A stretch of DNA of 39,353 bases, taken from an uncultured Clostridia bacterium. Its GTDB lineage: Bacteria > Bacillota > Clostridia > Oscillospirales > Ruminococcaceae. The stretch spans positions 1-39,353 of the forward strand of contig CANPWR010000002.1 of the NCBI GenBank assembly GCA_947584825.1, given 5' to 3'. Position numbers and translations under genes: made by a program. Below, in pieces: positions 18,720-28,667 of this stretch (the first letter of the stretch is position 1; every line of letters starts with the position of its first letter). The notes under the pieces are model-generated. The model was not told where the DNA came from. It did no database searches and saw nothing but the letters and a program-made list of their open reading frames with translations.

Positions 18720-19286
18720 CTATTTACTCAAATCTATATACTTCCAATAAGCAGACAGATATTGAATCCCCGATGCAACTGTTAAAAGCGCTGCTATCCA
18801 AATCAAGATTTCATTTATCCAAATATTATGAATTCCAAAACCCTCTAAAAGCATAATGACCACAATCGCAATCATAGTAAAAGCAGTTTTGAGCTTTCCC
18901 CAAATTCCTGCCGGTACAACAACACCTTCATTAGCTACAACAAGCCTAACTCCGGAAACCATAAACTCACGAGCAAGAATAAGTATTACTGCTACTGCAT
19001 CTATCCACATCGGACTTCTTGCAAGAAAGCATACAAGTGCCGTTACCACTAAAATCTTATCTGCCAGCGGATCTAAAAATTTTCCGAAGGTTGTAACAAG
19101 ACCGCGTTTTCTGGCGATTTTACCGTCAAACCAGTCGGTTATTGATGCCGCGGCAAAGATGACAAGTCCTATTATAATAAATATATCGATCCCAGCAGCA
19201 TAGACTTTTCCTGAAAGGAGCATAGCCGCAACGAAAAACGGTATCAGTATCACCCTTAAAACGGTCAATTTATTAGGAAGATTCAT
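18720..19286 (-). CDS. pgsA: CDP-diacylglycerol--glycerol-3-phosphate 3-phosphatidyltransferase
   Basis: MNLPNKLTVLRVILIPFFV; SITDWFDGKIARKRGLVTTFGKFLDPLADKILV (CDP-alcohol phosphatidyltransferase motif). Confidence 0.93.
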   Translation of the reverse strand: MNLPNKLTVLRVILIPFFVAAMLLSGKVYAAGIDIFIIIGLVIFAAASITDWFDGKIARKRGLVTTFGKFLDPLADKILVVTALVCFLARSPMWIDAVAVILILAREFMVSGVRLVVANEGVVVPAGIWGKLKTAFTMIAIVVIMLLEGFGIHNIWINEILIWIAALLTVASGIQYLSAYWKYIDLSK

Positions 19287-19344
19287 AACTTTTAAATTCC
19301 TTTCTTTATCTAAGGTCAAGGGCATCACACTTATTATGCTTTAT

Positions 19345-21216
19345 CTAAACTATCTTAAACTTCTTTTTAACTGTAGAGTTATAAAAACCCTTGCCCTTAA
19401 TTATAATAGTTGCCGTACCACGATTTACATTATTCAAATATCTGATTGTATAGTCTGTTCCTTTAACGAGTTTTTTCTTTCCGAGCTTTACAACAACAGA
19501 CTTCTGTTTTCTAGGTTTACCATTGTATTTAAGCTTTTTGATTTTGCTTATCTTACATTTACTGATACTCGTCTTATGCTTAAAACCTACGATAGCACCA
19601 TCGTCAGAATAAACCTTTTTTCCGTCAACTACTTTGTAAGTACGAACATAGAAATAATATTTAATTCCCGGCTGAAGTTTTTTAGTGCAGGAAGTAACAT
19701 CTCCGCCCTTGACGTTTTTTAACTTTTTAAATTGACTTTTATTATTTGCAGAATATAGAATCTGATACCCGTCAGCATAGCTTATTTTCTGCCATTGAAG
19801 CATAACTTTTCCATTAGTCAGCGACTTTTTAGAAATAATACTCGTCTTCTTAGGCTTGATTTTGAAATAAACCTTTTGCGAGCCGGAATAATTTCCTTTT
19901 CCTTTTACAGTTACAATTCCCTCACCTACAAAAGTAGTCTTTGTATATGAAACTGTGTAATCGGTATTAAGCTTAAGCTTTCTGCTTCCGTCTTTTACAA
20001 CAACGCTTGGAGAAAGCTTAGAACCTGTATAAACCTTATCTGCAACGTAGAAATATGTAGCGTTTGATATTTGCTTTTTAACTATTTTAAACTTTTTTTC
20101 TCTTGAACCGTAATAATTACCCTTGCCTATACAAGTCAAAGTAGCAGTCCCTACATTGACGTTATCTTTATATGTTAAAATATAGTCAATACCCTCTTTA
20201 AGTTCAATACCTCCGATTTTAATTACAATTTTAGGGGTTATTGCACTTCCGGTATATGTATATTCCTCCTGTGAAAAGGTTACCTGCCCAGATGGTAGGT
20301 AAATATCTGCCTGAGGAGTTTTATTCATCCAAAAACTGTTGCCATCAGATGTAGAAACAATCGCTCCGAGCAGATCTGTTCGGTAAATATCAGCTCCGGC
20401 TTTATTAAGCCTTGTAAGTATTGTCTCAGCAGGAAGCCCAGTGGAATTAACAGATGTATCTGCGGTTATTACTGCAGCTTTTGGACTTACAGCATCTATA
20501 AATGCCTGAGTTGAACTTGTATTAGCACCGTGATGTCCTACCTTATAAACATCGCACTTTATATTCTCACCGCTTGACAATATCTCCTGTTCTTCCTCAG
20601 CCTCAGCGTCAGCCATAAACAAATATGAAATGCTTCCGTATTCAAGCTTTAGAACTATGGAATTATTGTTAGTATTATCATTAACAAGTTTAAACGGAGC
20701 AATACACTTTACTGTAAGCTTTTTACCATCAACAGTATCGTTAACCAAAAACTGTCCTGCCATAAGCTCTTCAGGTTCAATTCTTCTTGAATCCAAAAGC
20801 TCGGTAAACTCAACAAATCTAGGAACAGCGTCTATAGCCTTAGTCATGTATATTTTATCTACTGTAAAAGCATCGCTTTCCATAACCTTAATAAGTCCTC
20901 CAACATGATCGTTATGAGGATGTGTATTCACCATATAATCTATATTTGTTACACCTTGATTTTTCAAATAGTCTACAACAGTGTCACCCGTTCCATAGTT
21001 TCCTCCGTCTATAAGCATAACCTCATTGTTCGGCAGGTCAACTAAAATTGAATCCGCCTGACCTACATCAAGATAGTGAACATTTAATTTCCCGTCAGCA
21101 GCATATGCACTGTTATGCGAAAGGATTATCGCAAGTAATGTGAAAAATAAAATAGAAAATATTGATACACCAAGTTTTTTGCTTCTTATAATATTCATAT
21201 GTAGTCTTCCTTTCAT
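19345..21216 (-). CDS. Secreted ComEC/Rec2-like MBL-fold hydrolase with C-terminal YTG/GNYxG-type repeats and an FN3-like domain
   Basis: Signal peptide; LNVHYLDVGQADSILVDLPNNEVMLIDGG...VNTHPHNDHVGGLIKV...VYKVGHHGANTSS; repeats YTGSAITPKIVIKIGG...DYILTYKDNVNVGTATLTCIGKGNYYGS. Confidence 0.85.
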   Translation of the reverse strand: MKGRLHMNIIRSKKLGVSIFSILFFTLLAIILSHNSAYAADGKLNVHYLDVGQADSILVDLPNNEVMLIDGGNYGTGDTVVDYLKNQGVTNIDYMVNTHPHNDHVGGLIKVMESDAFTVDKIYMTKAIDAVPRFVEFTELLDSRRIEPEELMAGQFLVNDTVDGKKLTVKCIAPFKLVNDNTNNNSIVLKLEYGSISYLFMADAEAEEEQEILSSGENIKCDVYKVGHHGANTSSTQAFIDAVSPKAAVITADTSVNSTGLPAETILTRLNKAGADIYRTDLLGAIVSTSDGNSFWMNKTPQADIYLPSGQVTFSQEEYTYTGSAITPKIVIKIGGIELKEGIDYILTYKDNVNVGTATLTCIGKGNYYGSREKKFKIVKKQISNATYFYVADKVYTGSKLSPSVVVKDGSRKLKLNTDYTVSYTKTTFVGEGIVTVKGKGNYSGSQKVYFKIKPKKTSIISKKSLTNGKVMLQWQKISYADGYQILYSANNKSQFKKLKNVKGGDVTSCTKKLQPGIKYYFYVRTYKVVDGKKVYSDDGAIVGFKHKTSISKCKISKIKKLKYNGKPRKQKSVVVKLGKKKLVKGTDYTIRYLNNVNRGTATIIIKGKGFYNSTVKKKFKIV

Positions 21217-22538
21217 TAAATCTGTTCTCCAAGTAAATCATAGTCCAATATGTCGTTAACCTTCACCCTAACATATTCACCAAGTGAAAGCTTATTTCCG
21301 CTGGTAAAGAATATTTTTCCGTCAATATCGGGCGCGTCCATGTAACTTCTTCCGAAAAAGCATTCGGCATATCTGTCAAAGCCCTCTACAACCACCTCAA
21401 GTTCGCTTCCTAACAAACCCTGATTGAACTCATCAGAGATTCTCATCTGCATATCATAAATAATTTCGCATCTTCGTTTCTTTATATCCTCATCAATCTG
21501 ATCCGGGAAATCAGCCGCTGCTGTTCCCTCTTCCTGAGAGTATGCAAAGCAACCCAGTCTTTCAAAACGAACATCTTTAACAAACTCACAAAGCTCCTCA
21601 AACTGTTCATCAGTTTCTCCCGGAAAACCAGTGAGAAGTGTGGTTCTAAGCACAACGCCCGGTATTTTTTTCCTAATTTTATCAATTAAATAAAAAAGAC
21701 TCTGCTTATCACCTATTCTGTTCATTCGCTTTAAAACCTGACTGTTACAGTGCTGAATAGGAATGTCCAAATATTTGACCAGTTTTTCCTCGTTGGCAAT
21801 CACATCAATGAGTTCATCTGTTATACGTTCAGGATACATATAAAGCGTTCTTATCCATTTAAGACCGCTTATTTTGCAAAGCCTGCGAAGTAGTTCTGCA
21901 AGCTTAGGTTCTCCGTAAATATCCTCACCGTAACGTGTTGTATCCTGTGCAACAACAACAAGCTCGGTAAAACCCTGAGCGGCAACCCATTCTGCCTCTT
22001 TAACTATGTCTTCAATTTTTCTGCTTCTGAATCTTCCCCTTATAGACGGTATTGCACAATATGTACAGCAGTTGTCACAACCTTCGGCAATTTTTATAAA
22101 AGCAAAACTGCCCGGTGTTGAAATAATCCTCTTGTCGTCAAAGCAAAGACTTTCCTTGCTGCCATATGACGTTACACTACTGCCTTTGCAAACATCTTTA
22201 ATTATATCGCATATCTTTTCATTTGAACCTATCCCGACAACGGCATCTGCCTCCGGAATTTCCTTTAAAACCTCGTCCTTATACCTCTCTGCAAGACAGC
22301 CTGTAACAATAACAGCCTTTATCCTTCCCTCTTTCTTTAGGGTGCAGAACTCCAATATTGTTTCTATAGCCTCACTCTTTGCGGATTCAATAAAACCGCA
22401 AGTATTTATAATGACAACGTCTGCAAGCGCGGCGTCGGGAACAAGTTCATATCCGTCTTTTCTTAAAAGGTAAAGCATTCTCTCAGCGTCCACCTGATTT
22501 TTAGGACATCCAAGAGATACCATTCCCACTCTAACCAA
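21216..22538 (-). CDS. rimO: Ribosomal protein S12 methylthiotransferase
   Basis: VSLGCPKNQVDAERML, IINTCGFIESAKSEAI, KIAEGCDNCCTYCAIPSIRGRFRSR (radical SAM CxxxCxxC). Confidence 0.95.
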   Translation of the reverse strand: MVRVGMVSLGCPKNQVDAERMLYLLRKDGYELVPDAALADVVIINTCGFIESAKSEAIETILEFCTLKKEGRIKAVIVTGCLAERYKDEVLKEIPEADAVVGIGSNEKICDIIKDVCKGSSVTSYGSKESLCFDDKRIISTPGSFAFIKIAEGCDNCCTYCAIPSIRGRFRSRKIEDIVKEAEWVAAQGFTELVVVAQDTTRYGEDIYGEPKLAELLRRLCKISGLKWIRTLYMYPERITDELIDVIANEEKLVKYLDIPIQHCNSQVLKRMNRIGDKQSLFYLIDKIRKKIPGVVLRTTLLTGFPGETDEQFEELCEFVKDVRFERLGCFAYSQEEGTAAADFPDQIDEDIKKRRCEIIYDMQMRISDEFNQGLLGSELEVVVEGFDRYAECFFGRSYMDAPDIDGKIFFTSGNKLSLGEYVRVKVNDILDYDLLGEQI

Positions 22539-22581
22539 TCAAATCACCTTTTCTTAATGGATTTTGTGCTTTAACATACAG

Positions 22582-23196
22582 TCAATCATCAGATTCGCTT
22601 AAAACCTCATCTAATACAGCGTTTATATCGTCATATGAATACCCGTATCTTACCAATGTGTTTTTGACCTTTTTTATTCCTTTTTCATCATCAAGATAAC
22701 GGTAATACTTTTTATTTATAAGCTCAAAAAGTCTGTCAAAAACCGTGTCCTCATACTCGCTAAGAGTTTCCTCAATAATTTCTTTAGGTATTCCCTTATT
22801 TCTCATTTCAGCGGAGGCTCTGTAATAGCCGAACTTCTTAACATCACTGTAATGCCTTGCCAATCGCTCTGCATATCTTCTATCATCAATAGTTCCCAAC
22901 TCGACCATACGCTCCATGACCTTGTAACATATGTCCTCACTGTAGTTTTTCTCCAGCTTTTCAAAAAGCTCGGTATACGAATAATCCCTGTAATCAAGAA
23001 GATACAAAGCACGTTCCTTTGCCTTTCTGAAATCATTGGAGAAAACTATTTCATCAACAGCACTCTGTGGTATTTCCATACCATCTTTAAGATGATACTC
23101 GCAGATAATATCGAAATGCCAGAAGTATGTTTCATCGTTGTCAAAATCGACTTGATAAGTTTTCCCCTTATATTTTTCAAGGCTTACGATCTTCAT
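22582..23196 (-). CDS. recX: RecX family regulatory protein
   Basis: ALYLLDYRDYSYTELFEKLEKNYSEDICYKVMERMVELGTIDDRRYAERLARHYSDVKKFGYYRASAEMRNKGI; directly downstream of recA. Confidence 0.92.
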   Translation of the reverse strand: MKIVSLEKYKGKTYQVDFDNDETYFWHFDIICEYHLKDGMEIPQSAVDEIVFSNDFRKAKERALYLLDYRDYSYTELFEKLEKNYSEDICYKVMERMVELGTIDDRRYAERLARHYSDVKKFGYYRASAEMRNKGIPKEIIEETLSEYEDTVFDRLFELINKKYYRYLDDEKGIKKVKNTLVRYGYSYDDINAVLDEVLSESDD

Positions 23197-23220
23197 AGGT
23201 ATGTACCTTTCACTAAAGCA

Positions 23221-24411
23221 TTACTCAACGTCAACAGGTGCAAATTCCTCAAAATCATCGTCCGGGTCAACGACTATACTGCTTTCCGCCGACTTTGCAT
23301 TTTCAACAGCTTCAGCCGCCTTTTCAGCAGCCTCCTTGACTTTTGCAGACTTCTTGCTCTTTTTGGAAACCATAAGAACAGCGTCCTCATTCTCCTTGAT
23401 TTTACCCTCGATCTCATTCATGATTTCAGGATTAGACAGCAAGAAATCCTTTGAATTATCACGTCCCTGTCCAAGCTTAACGTCATTATAGCTGAACCAT
23501 GCGCCACCCTTCTTGACAATTCCAAGTTCAACAGCAAGGTCTAAAATCTCGCCGACACGTGAAATTCCCTGACCGTACATAATATCAAATTCGCACTCCT
23601 TAAACGGAGGAGCAACCTTATTCTTAACGACTTTGCACTTTGTCCTGTTTCCTATAACCTCTGCGCCGTTTTTGATTTGCTCAGCACGGCGAACCTCTAT
23701 TCTTACAGATGAGTAGAATTTAAGTGCCCTTCCACCCGGAGTTGTTTCAGGATTTCCGTAAATAACGCCTATCTTTTCACGAACCTGATTGATGAAAATA
23801 GCTACACAGTTTGACTTAGCAATAACAGAAGTCAGCTTTCTCATAGCCTGAGACATAAGACGTGCCAGCTGTCCGACATGGGTATCTCCCATCTCGCCGT
23901 CGATTTCAGCCTTTGTGACCATAGCCGCAACCGAGTCAAGAACTATGCAATCAATAGCTCCCGAACGTACCAAAGCCTCAGCAATTTCCAAAGCCTGTTC
24001 TCCGCTGTCTGGCTGTGAAACAAGCATATTATCAATATCAACACCTAGCTTTTCTGCATATATAGGGTCAAGAGCGTGTTCAACGTCAATAAATGCAACT
24101 TCTCCGCCCAGCTTCTGAGCCTCAGCTGCTATGTGAAGCGCAACAGTAGTCTTTCCTGAGCTTTCAGGACCGTAAACCTCTACTATCCTTCCTCTGGGAA
24201 CTCCGCCTATGCCTAGAGCCATATCAAGCGTCATCGAGCCTGTCGGAATTGCCTCAACATTCAATGTGGAATGTTGACCCAGTTTCATAACAGCTCCCGC
24301 ACCGTATTGCTTTTCTATCTGTGCAATAGCTGTTTCAAGCGCTTTCTTTTTTTCTTCACTGTTTTTAGGTACTGTTACACTCTTTTTTACATCATTCTTC
24401 TTGCTTGCCAT
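23221..24411 (-). CDS. recA: Recombinase A
   Basis: [73 protein letters not shown]. Confidence 0.98.
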   Translation of the reverse strand: MASKKNDVKKSVTVPKNSEEKKKALETAIAQIEKQYGAGAVMKLGQHSTLNVEAIPTGSMTLDMALGIGGVPRGRIVEVYGPESSGKTTVALHIAAEAQKLGGEVAFIDVEHALDPIYAEKLGVDIDNMLVSQPDSGEQALEIAEALVRSGAIDCIVLDSVAAMVTKAEIDGEMGDTHVGQLARLMSQAMRKLTSVIAKSNCVAIFINQVREKIGVIYGNPETTPGGRALKFYSSVRIEVRRAEQIKNGAEVIGNRTKCKVVKNKVAPPFKECEFDIMYGQGISRVGEILDLAVELGIVKKGGAWFSYNDVKLGQGRDNSKDFLLSNPEIMNEIEGKIKENEDAVLMVSKKSKKSAKVKEAAEKAAEAVENAKSAESSIVVDPDDDFEEFAPVDVE

Positions 24412-24464
24412 TTAAATGCCTCCCAAAAAATATTTGATATGCTTATTTTAACAACATAACTGTC

Positions 24465-25313
24465 CTAAAGTTTGGACTTATCTCCTGTCACGACTCTATC
24501 TGCACCACATAAATCCTTAATAATTCTCACATTATCATATCCGGCTTCATTAAGAATTTGTGAAACCTCGATCCCCTGATTTATACCAACTTCAAACATC
24601 ATACGTCCGCCTGAATTTAACTTATCCTTATAAAGACTAGATATTTTGTGGTAAAAATCAAGTCCGTCCTCACCGCCAAAAAGCGCATCTTTAGGTTCAA
24701 ACTCAACCTCTCTTTGAAGATTTTTCATATCATTTGAACTTAGATACGGTGGATTTGATACTATTAAATCAGCGGTGGGAAGTCTGTCAATAACTGTATT
24801 GTCAAGCACACTGCCTTCAACAATCGCCGCTTTTGAATCATTAATGTTGACATTCTCTTTTAGATATTTAACTGCATCTTTAGAATTTTCAACCAAAACT
24901 AATTCTTTTACATCAAGATTTTTCTCAATAGCAAGACCGATGCATCCGCTTCCCGAACAAAGATCCAATACGGTTATCCCACACTTATTCTTAAACAGCT
25001 CTATCGCTGTATCGACCAGTGTTTCGGTGTCCTGACGAGGAATTAAAACACCCTTACCGACCCTTATCGGCAGAGAATAAAACTCCCATTCACCTAAAAT
25101 ATACTGAAGCGGCTCGCCGTAAACTCTGCGTTTTATGAGTGACTCAAAATCCTTGCTCTTTTCCTCATCGGCATAGGAGTTCATATCAAAGTACACAGGC
25201 TCTTTTCCGAATACTTTACAGAAAAGCTCTTTTGTCTCAAAATAAGCATTTTCTATGCCCTTTTCAGAAAGGCTTGCTTTTGCCTTCTGAAAAAGCTCAT
25301 TTAAAGTTACCAT
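24465..25313 (-). CDS. prmC: Peptide chain release factor N(5)-glutamine methyltransferase
   Basis: YILGEWEFYSLPIRVGKGVLIPRQDTETLVD, VLDLCSGSGCIGLAI, LIVSNPPYLS (NPPY). Confidence 0.95.
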   Translation of the reverse strand: MVTLNELFQKAKASLSEKGIENAYFETKELFCKVFGKEPVYFDMNSYADEEKSKDFESLIKRRVYGEPLQYILGEWEFYSLPIRVGKGVLIPRQDTETLVDTAIELFKNKCGITVLDLCSGSGCIGLAIEKNLDVKELVLVENSKDAVKYLKENVNINDSKAAIVEGSVLDNTVIDRLPTADLIVSNPPYLSSNDMKNLQREVEFEPKDALFGGEDGLDFYHKISSLYKDKLNSGGRMMFEVGINQGIEVSQILNEAGYDNVRIIKDLCGADRVVTGDKSKL

Positions 25314-26347
25314 CTGTCGTCTTCAGAATCCTTCGGGATACAAGGCTTTAAAGCGGCAATCGCAACCTCAATAACATCAAGATCAGGCTCTCTGGTAGTA
25401 AGTCTCTGAAGCCAAAGTCCCGGTGCTGATATGATTCTTGTGAATGTATTGTTGTATTTTCCTGCAAGTCTGATTATCTCATAGCCTATTCCCACAATTA
25501 CAGGAAGAAGCGGAAGTTTAAAAAGAAGTCTTAAAAATATATTACTCCAAGGAAGTCTAAAAACTGAAAATACAATAATGCTTATAAACAAAACTATAAA
25601 TATAAAGCTTGTTCCGCATCTCGGATGAAAGCGTGTATACTTCTTGACGCTTTCAGGAGTAAGCTCGTCTCCTGCCTCATAGCAGGCTATAGTCTTGTGC
25701 TCTGCGCCGTGGTATTCATATGTGCGTTTTATGTCCTTCATAAGACCTGTAAGCGCCATATATCCTACAAAAATTAAAATCTTTATAATACCCTCTATAA
25801 GAGTTTTTACAAAAGAATTCATAGGAATTACTTTTCCTATTCCATTTACAATTAACGACGGAACCCACATAAATAAAAACAGTGCGACTATAACACCGAA
25901 AACTGTGCCTATAGTCGTGATAATAGGAACCAGCTTGTCGCCTATCTTATCCTCGAGCCAAATCTCAAATTTCGACTGAGGCTCTTCATCTTCGTCCTCA
26001 AAATCCATAGCTCTGTCGGCAGACTTTGAAAGACATTTATAACCCTCAGAAAGACTGCTGACCATATTGAATATACCTCTGATAAACGGAGCCTTTTTAT
26101 ACCACGGAGCGTTCTTTCCGTTATTGGCGTCCCATTCTTCTACTTCTATTTCACCGGTAGGAAGTCTCAGCGCCATTGCGGATTTATCAATGCCTCTCAT
26201 CATAATTCCCTCAATAAGCGCCTGACCGCCGATTTTTGATTTAAATTTCTCCTCTTTCACATCTCCCTTTGCAGAAGATGTTCCCGCATTATTTTCCTTT
26301 GTAATATCATTTTCCGGATTTTCATTGTTGTTAAATTGATTTGTCAT
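25307..26347 (-). CDS. DUF1385 family membrane protein (YqhQ-like)
   Basis: IGGQALIEGIMMRG; YEYHGAEHKTIACYEAGDELTPESVKKYTRFHPRCGTSFIFIV. Confidence 0.92.
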   Translation of the reverse strand: MTNQFNNNENPENDITKENNAGTSSAKGDVKEEKFKSKIGGQALIEGIMMRGIDKSAMALRLPTGEIEVEEWDANNGKNAPWYKKAPFIRGIFNMVSSLSEGYKCLSKSADRAMDFEDEDEEPQSKFEIWLEDKIGDKLVPIITTIGTVFGVIVALFLFMWVPSLIVNGIGKVIPMNSFVKTLIEGIIKILIFVGYMALTGLMKDIKRTYEYHGAEHKTIACYEAGDELTPESVKKYTRFHPRCGTSFIFIVLFISIIVFSVFRLPWSNIFLRLLFKLPLLPVIVGIGYEIIRLAGKYNNTFTRIISAPGLWLQRLTTREPDLDVIEVAIAALKPCIPKDSEDDRW

Positions 26348-27836
26348 TGTGTATTTCGTTCCTTTCGTCTTCTGATGAAAAAATATTTACGTTTACGCTT
26401 GAATCCTTAGCTTCCTTTGAAGGTGACTGACCGGCAACGGGAAGTACAATTACAACTGTTGTACCTACACCCTCTTCGCTGTTGATGTCAAGACTTCCGC
26501 CGTGTAGCGATATAATTTCATTTGCAACAGCAAGTCCGATACCTGAACCTCGCCTTGTATGATTAGACTTAAAGAATTTTGTCTTAACCTTCGGAAGATC
26601 CTCTTTGTTTATACCAATTCCCGTATCGGAAATTGAAATGACAACGCCTCGCTCGTCCTCAAAAGCCTCAACCGAAACGGTATCTCCTGCGTCGGAATAC
26701 TTTATAGCGTTATCTACAATATTTATAAATACTTGTCTTAATCTGTTTTTGTCTCCATAAATAAACGGAAGCATCTCCGGCTCATAGTAATTTAGTGTAA
26801 TATTAAGAGCTTTCGCCCTTTCCTTGTATATCAAAACTGTTTCGCCGAGTTCCGCTAAAATATCTATTATATCCTTGCTTAGCTGAAGCCTTCCGTCTTG
26901 GATCCTTGAGAAGTCCAGAAGCTCCTCAACCATCTGCGAAAGCCTTTCAGTTTCACTTGAAATGACTCTCATTCCTTTTACGAAGGTCTCCCTATCGTCA
27001 ATAGTTTCCATAGTTTCGCTCCAGCCCTTTATAGCCGTCAACGGAGTTCTCAGCTCATGGGAAACCTGCGAGATAAACTCATTTTTTATCTTCTCTGCAT
27101 TTGAAAGCTCGTCAGCCATGTAGTTTACACTTCTGCAAAGCTCAGCCAACTCGTCATCGCCTTTAAACTTAATTCTTTTTGTAAAGTCACCTGTTGCGAA
27201 CTGCTTTGCAGTCTCTGTAATTTCGCTTATCGGAGATACAATACTCCTAACAAACGAAATACCTGATAGGAAAATAAGAATTACAATTCCCAAAACTACA
27301 ACAGTAATCACCGCAAAGATAAAGTACATTTGGAGATTGACATTGCTTAAAGAAGTCACCATTCGCATGGCGGAATATTCGCTTCCTCTTTTTCCTATCA
27401 TTACAGTATATGACATAACCTTTTCGCCCGTTGTTTCAAGCTTGAAGGTCTTGTAAAGAGAATCTGCATTTGTATTTTTGGCTTCCTCATAATCAGAAAG
27501 ATTTCCATCCGATTCTGAAGAAAACCCTGATGAACTCACTATAACACGCCCGGCATTGTTTATTGCCATAAGCTCAATTCTATCCTTGTCATCAAAGGTT
27601 TCAACAAGATTCCTGACCTCTGAGTTGTAGTTTATGTCATTGTTTTCCGAATACCTCGTAACAGCGGAGGTAATAATGTTCATCTTGCTTGCAAGATACT
27701 GCCTGATTGATGAGTGATAATAGTTTCTGACTATCAGAAGTGCTCCGACTTCAACAAGCAGAAGTATAATAACCATAAGACCAAAGCTGTTGATAAGCCA
27801 GCGTCTGGTTATGCCTTTTTTAAACTTCATTTTCAA
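26331..27836 (-). CDS. Sensor histidine kinase (HAMP, HisKA, HATPase)
   Basis: FISQVSHELRTPLTAIKGWSETM; NIVDNAIKYSDAGD; ISDTGIGINKEDLPKVKTKFFKSNHTRRGSGIGLA. Confidence 0.95.
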   Translation of the reverse strand: MKMKFKKGITRRWLINSFGLMVIILLLVEVGALLIVRNYYHSSIRQYLASKMNIITSAVTRYSENNDINYNSEVRNLVETFDDKDRIELMAINNAGRVIVSSSGFSSESDGNLSDYEEAKNTNADSLYKTFKLETTGEKVMSYTVMIGKRGSEYSAMRMVTSLSNVNLQMYFIFAVITVVVLGIVILIFLSGISFVRSIVSPISEITETAKQFATGDFTKRIKFKGDDELAELCRSVNYMADELSNAEKIKNEFISQVSHELRTPLTAIKGWSETMETIDDRETFVKGMRVISSETERLSQMVEELLDFSRIQDGRLQLSKDIIDILAELGETVLIYKERAKALNITLNYYEPEMLPFIYGDKNRLRQVFINIVDNAIKYSDAGDTVSVEAFEDERGVVISISDTGIGINKEDLPKVKTKFFKSNHTRRGSGIGLAVANEIISLHGGSLDINSEEGVGTTVVIVLPVAGQSPSKEAKDSSVNVNIFSSEDERNEIHNDKSI

Positions 27837-27907
27837 CTATTATCGCTCCCTTCTTTTAATATTCAGAAATCATCACCATACATCTTAATCGATTTTCAGT
27901 CTATAAA

Positions 27908-28606
27908 TCAATTTGAAACCCACTTATAACCAAATCCCCATATTGTCTGAATATACTTAGGGTTTGAAGGTTCTTCTTCGATTTTCATTCTGATTCTTCT
28001 GATATTAACATCGACTATCTTATCGTCTCCGTAATAGCTGTCACCCCAAATATGATTGAGAATGCTTGTCCTGTCAAGAGCAGTATTCTGATTGTTGAAA
28101 AAATACTCCATTATCTGATATTCAACCTGAGTCAAATCAACAGGCTTGCCGTTTTTATAAACTGTCCTGCTTTTTGGGTTAATTGTAAACGGTCCCGACT
28201 TGATTGCCGGTGAGCTGTCTGTTTTCAAATGACTGTTATCGACCCTTCTGCAAACAGCGTCAACTCTTGCTATCAACTCAGAAATGGAAAACGGCTTTGT
28301 GATGTAATCATCAGCTCCCATCATAAGCGATGATACCTTATCCATCTCCTGACTTTTTGCAGAAAGCATTATAATTCCCATCGTACTCGACCTTGCCCGA
28401 AGCTTTTTGCAAACCTCAAAACCGTCGATACCGGGCATCATAATGTCTAATAATGCAACATCAAAATATCCTCCGTTTTCATCAAATGCCTTTAGAGCAT
28501 TTTCACCGTTGGCAACGTCAGTAACATCATACCCTACTCTTGCAAGGTTCAGAACTATTACCTCTCTGATTGAATCCTCATCTTCGCAAACCAAAATTTT
28601 TCTCAT
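27908..28606 (-). CDS. OmpR/PhoB-family response regulator
   Basis: KILVCEDEDSIREVI, VALLDIMMPGIDGFEVCKKL, C-terminal winged helix ...IWGFGYKWVSN. Confidence 0.95.
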   Translation of the reverse strand: MRKILVCEDEDSIREVIVLNLARVGYDVTDVANGENALKAFDENGGYFDVALLDIMMPGIDGFEVCKKLRARSSTMGIIMLSAKSQEMDKVSSLMMGADDYITKPFSISELIARVDAVCRRVDNSHLKTDSSPAIKSGPFTINPKSRTVYKNGKPVDLTQVEYQIMEYFFNNQNTALDRTSILNHIWGDSYYGDDKIVDVNIRRIRMKIEEEPSNPKYIQTIWGFGYKWVSN

Positions 28607-28667
28607 ATTGATCCTCCATTTATGTGCATTGATTTATTTGCACTGCTTTATTAAATATCAGCATATA

